Assembly (NCBI RefSeq): GCF_002289345.1
Contig: NZ_NSDG01000039.1
Span: 32,747 to 96,746 of the forward strand
DNA: 64,000 nucleotides
Reading direction: 5' to 3'
From: Pseudoalteromonas sp. HM-SA03
GTDB taxonomy: Bacteria; Pseudomonadota; Gammaproteobacteria; Enterobacterales; Alteromonadaceae
The translations under genes and the position numbers were made by a program. Below the pieces are notes generated by a model. The model saw only the letters and a list, made by a program, of their open reading frames with translations. It was not told the origin of the DNA and searched no databases. Each line of letters begins with the position of its first letter. Within the stretch, counting starts at the first letter, position 1. Shown piece by piece: positions 34,741-42,595 of the stretch.

Positions 34741-35028
34741 ATGAAAACATGGCTGACAGGCTTTTATCAAACTAAAGATACCTACTGGGATTTCGCCGGT
34801 GTGTTCTTCGGCGGTATCGGTTTTATTGCATTATTCGGCCAGCTACTCAGCGAACTAGAGCGCCAAGGCCCAACCAATTTGTCCTTTACGTTTTTAATCG
34901 GGTATGTGTTGGTGTTTAGTTTTTGGCTGATGTATGGGCTGAGATTTCAGCGAATGGCAATCATTGTTACTAATGTACTTTGCCTACTTTTACAGATCTT
35001 AATTTTACTAACTGCCATTTTGCGTTGA
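34741..35028 (+). CDS. Small membrane protein of unknown function
   Basis: A 95-residue protein with three predicted spans (about 19-36, 48-64 and 72-92). GAGG precedes the ATG. It follows the HAD gene closely and is ended by a strong hairpin, so the two probably form an operon. Codons near the 3' end coincide with a GATCA repeat variant (34995-35012) in a different reading frame from the other coding copies. Confidence 0.65.
   Translation: MKTWLTGFYQTKDTYWDFAGVFFGGIGFIALFGQLLSELERQGPTNLSFTFLIGYVLVFSFWLMYGLRFQRMAIIVTNVLCLLLQILILLTAILR
34995..35012 (+). repeat. GATCA repeat variant
   Basis: One mismatch to GATCANNNTTTTACTAAC (GATCT), in the last codons of the small membrane protein. An isolated copy; could be chance. 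Confidence 0.4.
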
Positions 35029-35031
35029 GTA

Positions 35032-35059
35032 GTTGGCAAAGCTAAACAGCTTTGCCAAC
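35032..35059 (+). terminator. Probable terminator of the HAD/membrane-protein operon
   Basis: A 12-bp perfect stem (GTTGGCAAAGCT and its complement) with an AAAC loop, just past the stop. The following T content is weak. Confidence 0.5.
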
Positions 35060-35164
35060 CTATTTAGAACGGGTTGCCATTTGATTGGGAACCTATTCAC
35101 GGACCCAGATATCAGCTCTAATTGGATCACAACACTCCATATTGCAATTTAACAGCCACACACT

Positions 35165-38100
35165 TCAATCCAACCACAACTTAGGAGATGCTCGCTCCGA
35201 TGCAATGGCAAATTGCTCAACCCAGTCGATTAATCCCTCAATCGCCATTGGTTTGGCATAAAAGTATCCTTGCACATACTGACAGCCCAAGCCTTTTAAG
35301 CAATCTAGTTGTCCTTGTTGTTCTACGCCTTCGGCTATCACCTTGAGCGATAAACTCTCCGCCATCGACAAAATCGCGTTGACCAAAACGGCCGCATCTT
35401 GGTTTTTATCGATATCTTGAATAAAACCTCGGTCGATCTTTAAAATATTGATGGGGAAGCGTTTAAGGTAACTGAGAGAAGAGTAACCAGTACCAAAGTC
35501 ATCGATTGCTAAGTTGACTCCCGTTGCCCGTAGGCTTTGCAGCCAAGCAGTTACGGCTTTATCATCTTCAAGTAAAATGCTTTCTGTGATTTCAAGCGTT
35601 AGGTTCTCTGGAAGAAAGCCAGATTGCTGCATGATTTGCTTAATGATAGTGGCGTTAAAGCCGAGTCGATACTGCTGACTCGAGACATTTACCGTCAAAT
35701 AACAGTTCATACCAAGCGCTTTATTTAATCTGCGAATATCATTACATGCCTTAGCAAGTAACCACTCACCAAGAGGAGCGATAAGGCCGCTTTCTTCAGC
35801 GACCGGAATAAATTCAGCAGGAGAGATATACTGACCGAAATCAGTAGGCCAGCGCATGAGCGCCTCGACTCCATATAATTTACCCGACACCGTATCGACA
35901 ATAGGTTGGTAATGTACGGTTAAGCGCTGATGTTCAAGCGCAGCTCTGAGCAACTGCTCCAGTTCCACTCGACGATTCACCTGTTGCTGCATTTCTTGCG
36001 CAAAAAAGTGATACTGATTACGCCCCGCCTCTTTTGCTTTATACATGGCTAAATCGGCAAGTCGTAATAACTCTTTTTGATCTTTTGCATCACTTGGTAA
36101 AATCGCGATCCCAATACTTGCCCCGGTAAATACCTCAAAGCCATTGATCACAAATGGGTCGCTCAGTGCTTTGACAATTTTATCGGCTACTTGAGCAGCA
36201 TGATCCGGATGAGCAATTTGGCTCAATAATAATACAAACTCATCTCCACCAAAGCGGCTTAAGGTATCGCTTTTACGCAGCAAGCCGTTTAAGCGCTTAG
36301 CTACGGAGATAAGTAAAGCATCTCCGGCCTCGTGACCCATGGTGTCGTTGACACGCTTAAATCTATCTAAGTCAATAAATAACACTGCACTTTGATGATG
36401 AGTACGGCTCATGCGTTTAATATCTTGCTCAATGCGCTCGAGTAATAACGTTCTATTGGGCAGTCCGGTCAACACATCGTAATAGGCTTGATATTCAATC
36501 TGCTCCTCTTGCGCTTTGCGCTCGGTCATATCAGACAATATGGCAACGTATTGCTGCACTAACCCTTTGTCATCATGCACGACACTGATTGCTAGCCACT
36601 CTGGATACAAGGTACCATCCTTGCGTTTGTTCCAGATCTCACTCGCCCATTGCCCGTGCGAGTTGAGGGTGCTCCACATCTGTTCATAAAAATGTTTGTC
36701 ATGCTTACCCGAACTTAAAATATTAGGTCGTTGACCGAGCACTTCATGTTCTTCGTATCCAGTAATTTTGGTGAAAGCAGGATTGACCGCAGTGATCTCA
36801 AGTTTTGCATTGGTAGTCATGATCCCTTCTTGCGTTGCATTAAATACCGCCGCCGCGGTTTTAAGCTGTGCACTTGCGCTTTTTTGTGCGGTGATATCTT
36901 CTTTGATCGCAATAAAGTTAATGATTTCCCCTTGCTGGTTTTTAATCGGGGAAATAGACGCGTACTCCCAATAGTAATCTCCAGACTTACGGCGATTGTA
37001 AAATTCACCACGCCAGACTTTGCCTTGTTTAATGGTTTGCCACAGCGCTTTGTAGTCGGTGAACCCTTGTTTAGAGCCTAGTACTTTGGGTGTTTGTCCT
37101 TTCACATCCTCAAGTGAATACCCAGTAACTTGTTCAAACTTAGGGTTGACGTATTCAATGCGAGCACGAGGATCGGTGATCACAATGGAGGAGGGGCTTT
37201 GCTCAATAGCATGGCCCCACTTACGCAGCTCTTCTTCCGCTTGTTTAAAAAGGGAGACATTAACACTCACAAACACTTGGCCATTGTTGTGCGTGTTCGT
37301 TTGTTTTACCTGTAACCAAGCACCAGATTCGGTTTGATGCAAATTGGCATCGGAGTTAAAAATTTCTCCAAACTGCTGCTGCCACTCTTCTAGCTTGCGT
37401 GGCATTTTTTCGCTATCAGCAATTGCGAAATGATTACGCCAAGCACTGTTACAGAGTAGCAAATTGCCACTGCGACTAAAAAGAGCAAAGCCTTCGGTTA
37501 AACGCGCAACGGCATCGGACAAAGTTTGGCTGGTGCTCAGAATTTTATTTTTGGCCACGTAAAGCCGATTTGCAAACACAATCAAGAGCAGAAATAGCAC
37601 AATGGTCAGCAGTAAAAGCAATTCACTTTGATGCTTGGTTTTTTCTATCGTTTCACTGTGGTGCTGGCTATATGCCACGTAAAGTGCTGAAAAAGCTTGG
37701 TCACTCGGCAAAGACAAAAAGCGTTGTTTTGCCTTTTTCAATTCTGCACTGTTAGCAAGGGCAACATTAAAATGCTGATAGATAAGCTGCTCTAAACTAC
37801 TTTCAGAGTTGATGGTCAGTAAAGGCTCTGCGACAAATTCGTATAGCTGACCCAACATTAAATTAGTAAACATTCTATTTGCGTGCGTTGCCAATTCAGG
37901 TTCGCTCTGCTCCAGCTCGATTAGCAACTCGGGCAGATAAAGCAAGCTGTTTTTAATATTTGCCGCCGCAGTTTTAATGGATTCGACTTGCAATACTTTA
38001 TTGCTGAGTAGCTGACGATAGGCGTCAAATTGCTGTCGAATGTCAGGCGTGGCTTCTGCAAATAATGCATCTTGCTGTGGTGTATTCAAAGCATCAATTG

Positions 38101-38326
38101 CATGTGCTAATTGCGCTAACTCATCATATTGATTGAGCTGTGCACTAAGCATTTGTAACACAGCGGCATCCAGTTTGGCATCAATACTTTTGGCTTCAAA
38201 GAGCAGGGTAACTCGTGATTGGTGTGTTTGACTGCTGAGCTCTTGCTGCGAGTAAAAATACGCAAAAAGCGCAATTGGCGCGCACAGCAGTAACGCTTGC
38301 ACACCAATGAAGGCCTTATTCTTCAT
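35165..38326 (-). CDS. Membrane PAS-GGDEF-EAL cyclic-di-GMP signalling protein
   Basis: A 1053-residue sensor. An N-terminal span (about 6-24) and a second span near 240-258 enclose a periplasmic domain of about 215 residues. A degenerate PAS region (about 270-360) is followed by two PAS/PAC units (near 370-490 and 500-620), then GGDEF (RFGGDEFVLL with an RKSD inhibitory site five residues before it), then EAL (EALMRW, DDFGTGYSSL, EGVEQ). Both catalytic domains look intact, so it could make or degrade cyclic-di-GMP. Its start overlaps the stop of the di-haem peroxidase gene (ATGA), so the two are co-translated. Confidence 0.93.
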   Translation of the reverse strand: MKNKAFIGVQALLLCAPIALFAYFYSQQELSSQTHQSRVTLLFEAKSIDAKLDAAVLQMLSAQLNQYDELAQLAHAIDALNTPQQDALFAEATPDIRQQFDAYRQLLSNKVLQVESIKTAAANIKNSLLYLPELLIELEQSEPELATHANRMFTNLMLGQLYEFVAEPLLTINSESSLEQLIYQHFNVALANSAELKKAKQRFLSLPSDQAFSALYVAYSQHHSETIEKTKHQSELLLLLTIVLFLLLIVFANRLYVAKNKILSTSQTLSDAVARLTEGFALFSRSGNLLLCNSAWRNHFAIADSEKMPRKLEEWQQQFGEIFNSDANLHQTESGAWLQVKQTNTHNNGQVFVSVNVSLFKQAEEELRKWGHAIEQSPSSIVITDPRARIEYVNPKFEQVTGYSLEDVKGQTPKVLGSKQGFTDYKALWQTIKQGKVWRGEFYNRRKSGDYYWEYASISPIKNQQGEIINFIAIKEDITAQKSASAQLKTAAAVFNATQEGIMTTNAKLEITAVNPAFTKITGYEEHEVLGQRPNILSSGKHDKHFYEQMWSTLNSHGQWASEIWNKRKDGTLYPEWLAISVVHDDKGLVQQYVAILSDMTERKAQEEQIEYQAYYDVLTGLPNRTLLLERIEQDIKRMSRTHHQSAVLFIDLDRFKRVNDTMGHEAGDALLISVAKRLNGLLRKSDTLSRFGGDEFVLLLSQIAHPDHAAQVADKIVKALSDPFVINGFEVFTGASIGIAILPSDAKDQKELLRLADLAMYKAKEAGRNQYHFFAQEMQQQVNRRVELEQLLRAALEHQRLTVHYQPIVDTVSGKLYGVEALMRWPTDFGQYISPAEFIPVAEESGLIAPLGEWLLAKACNDIRRLNKALGMNCYLTVNVSSQQYRLGFNATIIKQIMQQSGFLPENLTLEITESILLEDDKAVTAWLQSLRATGVNLAIDDFGTGYSSLSYLKRFPINILKIDRGFIQDIDKNQDAAVLVNAILSMAESLSLKVIAEGVEQQGQLDCLKGLGCQYVQGYFYAKPMAIEGLIDWVEQFAIASERASPKLWLD

Positions 38327-39273
38327 TCGTGATTTTCCAAATCCATTTCGTGGTGATGTCCTGCTAGGCTGTCAATAAAGGCAACTAGCTTGTTAATATC
38401 GGAGTCTGAGATACTGCGGCCAAGTTGGTATTTGGCCATGGTCGCAACGGCGGCTTCTAGGCTGCTATGACTAGCATCGTGAAAAAAGTACGTTTGTTTG
38501 CTAGCAAGTCGCAAGCTCGGTACTTTGAACACAAAGCGATCTTGCTCATTGCCAGTTACATTAAAACGACCATAATCCGCTTTTTGAATTGGTGTATTTC
38601 TATCGCCAAAATAATCACCAAAGGTGCCCATTTTGGCAAACATATTACCACCGACATTGCGCCCTTGATGACAACTAATGCAACCATACCGTTTAAATAA
38701 TTCATAACCGGCAATTGCCGACTTAGAGAGTCCTATGCTGCTATCCTTAAGCCATAAATCAAACGGTGCATTAAGCGTGATTAACGACCCTTCAAAAGTC
38801 GCTATTGCGTCTTTTACCGTGTGTTTCGTTACTCCCTGCGAGTACACTTTAGTAAATTGCGCGACCAGCGTTTTATCTTGATTTAACTTGGCAACGACTT
38901 CTGACCAAGTCATATCATGCTCTTTTGGGTTTAAGATGGGTGAGTCGATTTGATCATAAAGCGATTGCGCACGGCCATCCCAAGCTTGACGAATATTTAA
39001 AGCCGCATTGTAAACAGTTGGAGTTTTTAGCTCACCTAGTGCGCCATTAACGCCACTGGAAAGGGGCTTTACATCCGCGCCATAACTGGGTAATTGGTGA
39101 CATGACGCACAGCTGACTTGGTTTCCTCGGGAAAGCCGCTTATCAAAAAAGAGTGCTCTGCCCAAGCTGACTTTATCGGCATTAAGTCCTATTGCAGGCT
39201 CAAGTGGCAGAATTGGCTCATTTGCAGCCCCCAATAATGGAAACGCAAAAAGTAATAAACTCCAAATTCGCAT
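38323..39273 (-). CDS. Periplasmic di-haem cytochrome c peroxidase (MauG/CCP family)
   Basis: A 316-residue protein with a signal peptide (about 1-18) and two CXXCH haem sites, VSCASCHQLPSYG near residue 60 and GCISCHQGRNVGG near 196, in the order of bacterial di-haem peroxidases. Members reduce hydrogen peroxide or oxidise protein substrates in the periplasm. ATG at 39273 has GGAG close before it; longer frames lack this. A degenerate GTAAAGGGGC-type palindrome lies at 39059-39073. The stop overlaps the start of the cyclic-di-GMP protein. Confidence 0.88.
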   Translation of the reverse strand: MRIWSLLLFAFPLLGAANEPILPLEPAIGLNADKVSLGRALFFDKRLSRGNQVSCASCHQLPSYGADVKPLSSGVNGALGELKTPTVYNAALNIRQAWDGRAQSLYDQIDSPILNPKEHDMTWSEVVAKLNQDKTLVAQFTKVYSQGVTKHTVKDAIATFEGSLITLNAPFDLWLKDSSIGLSKSAIAGYELFKRYGCISCHQGRNVGGNMFAKMGTFGDYFGDRNTPIQKADYGRFNVTGNEQDRFVFKVPSLRLASKQTYFFHDASHSSLEAAVATMAKYQLGRSISDSDINKLVAFIDSLAGHHHEMDLENHE

Positions 39274-39375
39274 ACACTCCGCCCAAGTTGCCATCTTGGT
39301 GTAAAAGATAGCAACATTCGGCATTGCAAATTTTGATTTAAAATAAGCTTAGCAACAGAAGTTATATGTTTTTAT

Positions 39376-39948
39376 TCACTCACCCCGCACGGCTAGACTT
39401 GTCACTTCACTCAGCCAGTTATCAATTACCTCAGGCGTTGCTAAGTGCGCAGGGCCAAATAGCGTATGTTGAGTTGGCTCTATACCACAAAATCCTAGTG
39501 TCCCATGTTCTAGTTGAGCCATAAGCCCAGCAGCAACTTCTTCCAAATAAGTTTGCGGCGTGTCTGAGGTGAGAATGACTCTTGCGGTTTTATGCGGTAG
39601 AAGCTTTTCAATTTCAGTGCCGGCCTCACTGTATTTAAAAGCAAAGCCTGGAAGTAATGTTCTATCTATTAGCCCTTTGAGCTTGGCTGGTAACGCCAAC
39701 CACCAAATTGGGCTTACTATCACAATGTGCTGCGCCCACAGTAAGTTCTCTTGGAATTGCTTAAGGCATGGCTCTAATGGTTGGCTCGCTTCATAACCAT
39801 ACATCAAATTGATTTCAAAGTGCATCTCACTAAGATCCATTCTGCGTACTTGATGTTGGGTGTTTGCAGCTTGCGCATAACTTGTGGTGATAGCGTGGCA
39901 CAGGCCTTTGGTTTTGGGGTTACCGTTTAGTAGCAGTATTTTTTTCAT
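39376..39948 (-). CDS. NAD(P)H:quinone-reductase-like flavoprotein (flavodoxin fold)
   Basis: A 190-residue flavodoxin-like oxidoreductase: KKILLLNGNPKTKG at the N-terminus binds the FMN/FAD phosphate, and IVSPIWWLALPAKLKGLIDR near residue 75 matches the KefF/MdaB/WrbA-like family. AAGGAAA precedes the ATG at 39948. It probably performs two-electron reduction of quinones or electrophiles. A MITE and a divergent-looking merR gene lie upstream; a role in electrophile detoxification with the GST is inference. Confidence 0.85.
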   Translation of the reverse strand: MKKILLLNGNPKTKGLCHAITTSYAQAANTQHQVRRMDLSEMHFEINLMYGYEASQPLEPCLKQFQENLLWAQHIVIVSPIWWLALPAKLKGLIDRTLLPGFAFKYSEAGTEIEKLLPHKTARVILTSDTPQTYLEEVAAGLMAQLEHGTLGFCGIEPTQHTLFGPAHLATPEVIDNWLSEVTSLAVRGE

Positions 39949-40035
39949 CGTCGTTTCCTTATCACATGACTGAGAAACGAGTGTACTGTCTCCCCTTAAC
40001 GGGAGAGTCAAGTTACTCTACCTGAGACTAGGATA

Positions 40036-40276
40036 ACCTGAGCTGCGGATAATTAATGCCTTTCTAGCAGCCAGTTTTAGCGCTAACTGCGTTAAATTCA
40101 CTTCCAATAGCCAGCTATTGGTGCGTAAATTCGCCTTGCCTACAGGATGTAGGTACCTTAGCGAGAGCAGGACGCGGAAGCGGTGTTTTCCCTAAATCTT
40201 GCTGGCTAGACAAGGAAAAAACTAAGTTGTGCTTTAGCAACAATGAGTTGGAACATTCCTTATCCAAACCTCAGGT
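40036..40276. mobile_element. MITE-like element, copy 2 (241 bp)
   Basis: Second copy of the 17947-18188 element, same orientation, about 97.5% identical by eye. Ends ACCTGA and TCAGGT are flanked by the 7-bp direct repeat TAGGATA (40029-40035 and 40277-40283). The last base of the element and the right flank form the stop codon of the merR gene. Confidence 0.88.
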
Positions 40277-40635
40277 TAGGATAGTTTTATCTGTGGACAT
40301 TCATCGAGCGATGCGATGCAATGTTCAATACGTTGTATTTTTTGCTGAAGCTGCGCAACTTGCTCTATGAAGGATGCTTTGAGCTCAACTAAAAATGTGT
40401 TGATTTCGACCCAGTTGACTTGCCGCCCTTTAATTTCAATCACTTGCTGTAATTGCTTAATCGACACACCGAGCGATTTTGCTTCTTTTATTAATAACAG
40501 CAGATCGACATCCACCTGCGAATAGACGCGATATTTACCAACACGCTCCGGGGTAGGAATAAGCCCTTTCTCTTCATAAAAGCGAATGGCCTTGACTGAC
40601 AGCCCAGTTTGCTTCGACAGCTTGCCAATATACAT
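40276..40635 (-). CDS. MerR-family transcriptional regulator
   Basis: A 119-residue regulator: MYIGKLSKQTGLSVKAIRFYEEKGL is the winged helix DNA-binding part (written here over residues 1-25), followed by a coiled dimerisation helix and a short C-terminal tail with two Cys (C110 region HCIASLDECPQ), a possible metal or redox sensor. The stop codon TAA uses the terminal base of the MITE; before insertion it would have been TAG at the same place. It is divergent from the GST gene. Confidence 0.88.
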   Translation of the reverse strand: MYIGKLSKQTGLSVKAIRFYEEKGLIPTPERVGKYRVYSQVDVDLLLLIKEAKSLGVSIKQLQQVIEIKGRQVNWVEINTFLVELKASFIEQVAQLQQKIQRIEHCIASLDECPQIKLS

Positions 40636-40747
40636 TTTTGATTCTCCCAGCTAAAAGCAAAATAACGGTTTACAGCCTCCATAAAAGTTGCAACCATCTA
40701 ATACCAATTGCACGCTAACAAAAAGTATCGTCAAGGAATAGCAAAAG

Positions 40748-41383
40748 ATGTATCAGTTGTTTTACTACCCACGTAATGCCAGTTGGGCACCACATCTCGT
40801 ATTTGAGCACCTACAACTAGAAAAAGAACTGCTCTTGGTCGATAGAAAAACGCAACAACAAAAGTCTGCGACCTATTTAGAACTCAATCCTACAGGACGG
40901 ATCCCGACATTGGTCGACGGTGACCAAATCATCTTCGAGAGTGCAGCAATTTGTTTGCATTTATGCGAAAAGCACCCTGAAGGACAGCTTATCCCAGCGC
41001 CAGCAACCCCACAGAGAGCCACGTTTTATCAGTGGCTTTTTTATTTAACCACGACAGTTCAGCCAGAACTCATGCTGTATTTCTATCCTGATACATATCA
41101 GCTGTCACCAGAGAGCAGCAAGACCATGTCTCAAGCCGCTGAGCAACGAGTCGGCGACATGTTTGCCCTTATCGACAAGCAGTTAGCAACACACACCTAC
41201 TTAGTTGGTGAACAGTTCACGCTTTGTGATTATTATTTATTTATGCTGGCCCATTGGGCAAGTGGGTTTAATACTGCGCCAAAAAGCTATGCACATTTGG
41301 GCCGATTTATGCGAATGATGGCACAGCAAAAAGTGGTAAAAAGAGTGTGCGAAATTGAACAAACCGATCTAAGTTTTTATTAG
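40748..41383 (+). CDS. Glutathione S-transferase
   Basis: A 211-residue GST. The N-terminal thioredoxin-fold domain has YYPRNASWAPHLVFEHL and the glutathione-binding NPTGRIPTLVDGD with FESAAICLHLCEKHP; the C-terminal helical domain has TLCDYYLFMLAHW. It is cytosolic and probably conjugates or reduces electrophiles. Divergent from the MerR-type regulator and followed 25 bases on by an NTF2-like gene, so probably MerR-controlled. Confidence 0.9.
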   Translation: MYQLFYYPRNASWAPHLVFEHLQLEKELLLVDRKTQQQKSATYLELNPTGRIPTLVDGDQIIFESAAICLHLCEKHPEGQLIPAPATPQRATFYQWLFYLTTTVQPELMLYFYPDTYQLSPESSKTMSQAAEQRVGDMFALIDKQLATHTYLVGEQFTLCDYYLFMLAHWASGFNTAPKSYAHLGRFMRMMAQQKVVKRVCEIEQTDLSFY

Positions 41384-41408
41384 CATCCATTACACCAAGG
41401 AGGAAAAA

Positions 41409-41777
41409 ATGGAAACCTTAGTGAAAAACTATATCTCTGCCTACAATCATTTTGATATTCCGGGAATGCTAGCTCAGCTCACGGATGATGTCGTGTTTGA
41501 GAATCTCGCCAATGGTGAAATTACAACGCGCACAACCAGTAAAATGGAATTTGCAGAATTAGCAAATCAGTCTGCAAAGTTATTTTCCGAACGCAATCAA
41601 TCTTTAACCGCTGCCACGCAAGACAATGATCTGTTTATTGTTCATGTGACCTACAAAGCTAAATTAGCCCAAGACTTGGCCAATGGCATGAAAGCAGGGC
41701 AAAGCATCTCCTTGCAAGGCCGCTCAGAGTTTGCATTTCGCGATGGCAAAATTTGTTTGATAAGAGATATAAGCTAA
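41409..41777 (+). CDS. NTF2-like (SnoaL-type) protein
   Basis: A 122-residue single-domain protein: an N-terminal helix (LVKNYISAYNHFDIPGMLAQ) and beta strands DDVVFENL and SLQGRSEFAFRDGKI typical of SnoaL-like folds. AAGGAGG precedes the ATG. It lies directly after the GST gene and probably belongs to the same operon. Reaction unknown. Confidence 0.78.
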   Translation: METLVKNYISAYNHFDIPGMLAQLTDDVVFENLANGEITTRTTSKMEFAELANQSAKLFSERNQSLTAATQDNDLFIVHVTYKAKLAQDLANGMKAGQSISLQGRSEFAFRDGKICLIRDIS

Positions 41778-41923
41778 CTCCTTACTCCAAACTCAGGTTA
41801 TTTATTTGGCAAAATCAGCGCGCTTTCCTATGCTGGTTTTGCACTTTCATCATCAATTCATTTCGACCTAAGCACTATCTTGCGATCAGCCTAAGACGAA
41901 TTGAAATAAAACGGAGAATAACA

Positions 41924-42298
41924 ATGGGACTATTAAGTGGCCTACTCGGTAATGCAAGCGAAGTAGACAGTAGCGAAGTAGATAAGTTATTAGCAGATAC
42001 GCTAATTGCTGGAGAAGAGGTTGCACAAGCTTACAAGGTGATCCGCGACTTGTTTATTTTTACCAACAAACGCCTAATTTTAATCGACAAGCAAGGCATG
42101 ACGGGCAGCAAAGTAGAAATGCTCAGCATTCCGTATAGCAAAATAACAAAATACAGCAAAGAATCTGCGGGTCACTTCGACCTCGATGCGGAATTAAAAA
42201 TCTGGATTGGCTCAGATCCAACGCCAATTAGTAAAGAATTTAAAGCAGGCGACAATATCAACCAAGTGTATCAGATCATTTCACAATATTGTTTATAG
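41924..42298 (+). CDS. Bacterial PH-domain protein
   Basis: A 124-residue protein matching the bacterial pleckstrin-homology (bPH_5) pattern: GEEVAQAYKVIRDLFIFTNK, LILIDKQGMTG and SIPYSKITKYSKES, then a C-terminal helix. ATG at 41924 has GGAG at correct spacing; the longer frame (from 41753) overlaps the preceding gene and has odd composition. Members are soluble and of unknown function. A terminator follows. Confidence 0.83.
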   Translation: MGLLSGLLGNASEVDSSEVDKLLADTLIAGEEVAQAYKVIRDLFIFTNKRLILIDKQGMTGSKVEMLSIPYSKITKYSKESAGHFDLDAELKIWIGSDPTPISKEFKAGDNINQVYQIISQYCL

Positions 42299-42313
42299 CC
42301 GCGCTTGCTGTAA

Positions 42314-42343
42314 AAAGGCACATGCGTGTTGTGCCTTTCTTTT
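42314..42343 (+). terminator. Terminator after the PH-domain gene
   Basis: A 9-bp perfect stem AAAGGCACA / TGTGCCTTT with a 7-nt loop, then CTTTT. Confidence 0.75.
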
Positions 42344-42354
42344 CAGTAAGTAAA

Positions 42355-42582
42355 TTAAGTTGGTTTTCGCTCTGCACGCAGGCAAAAAACCGCAGAAAAG
42401 AGTAAGGAAACAAACACTTGATTCCAAAATTTAGCGACAAAGGGATCTGCAACAAACTGAGATGCAATATGCCAAATGCTCAAGTTGAGCAGAAAACCAA
42501 GTACAAACCCACAGCCTTTATATTGTGCGAGCAATTGTCCTAATTCTTGCCTAAAACGCTGATATTGAAATAATTTGCTCAT
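42355..42582 (-). CDS. Small membrane protein of unknown function
   Basis: A 75-residue protein with two predicted spans (about 22-42 and 52-68) and a positively charged C-terminus. ATG at 42582 has GGAG before it; that site lies inside the end of the upstream regulator gene, from which it is separated by 13 bases, so it probably is co-transcribed with it. Confidence 0.6.
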   Translation of the reverse strand: MSKLFQYQRFRQELGQLLAQYKGCGFVLGFLLNLSIWHIASQFVADPFVAKFWNQVFVSLLFSAVFCLRAERKPT

Positions 42583-42595
42583 TTTTACACTCCAG

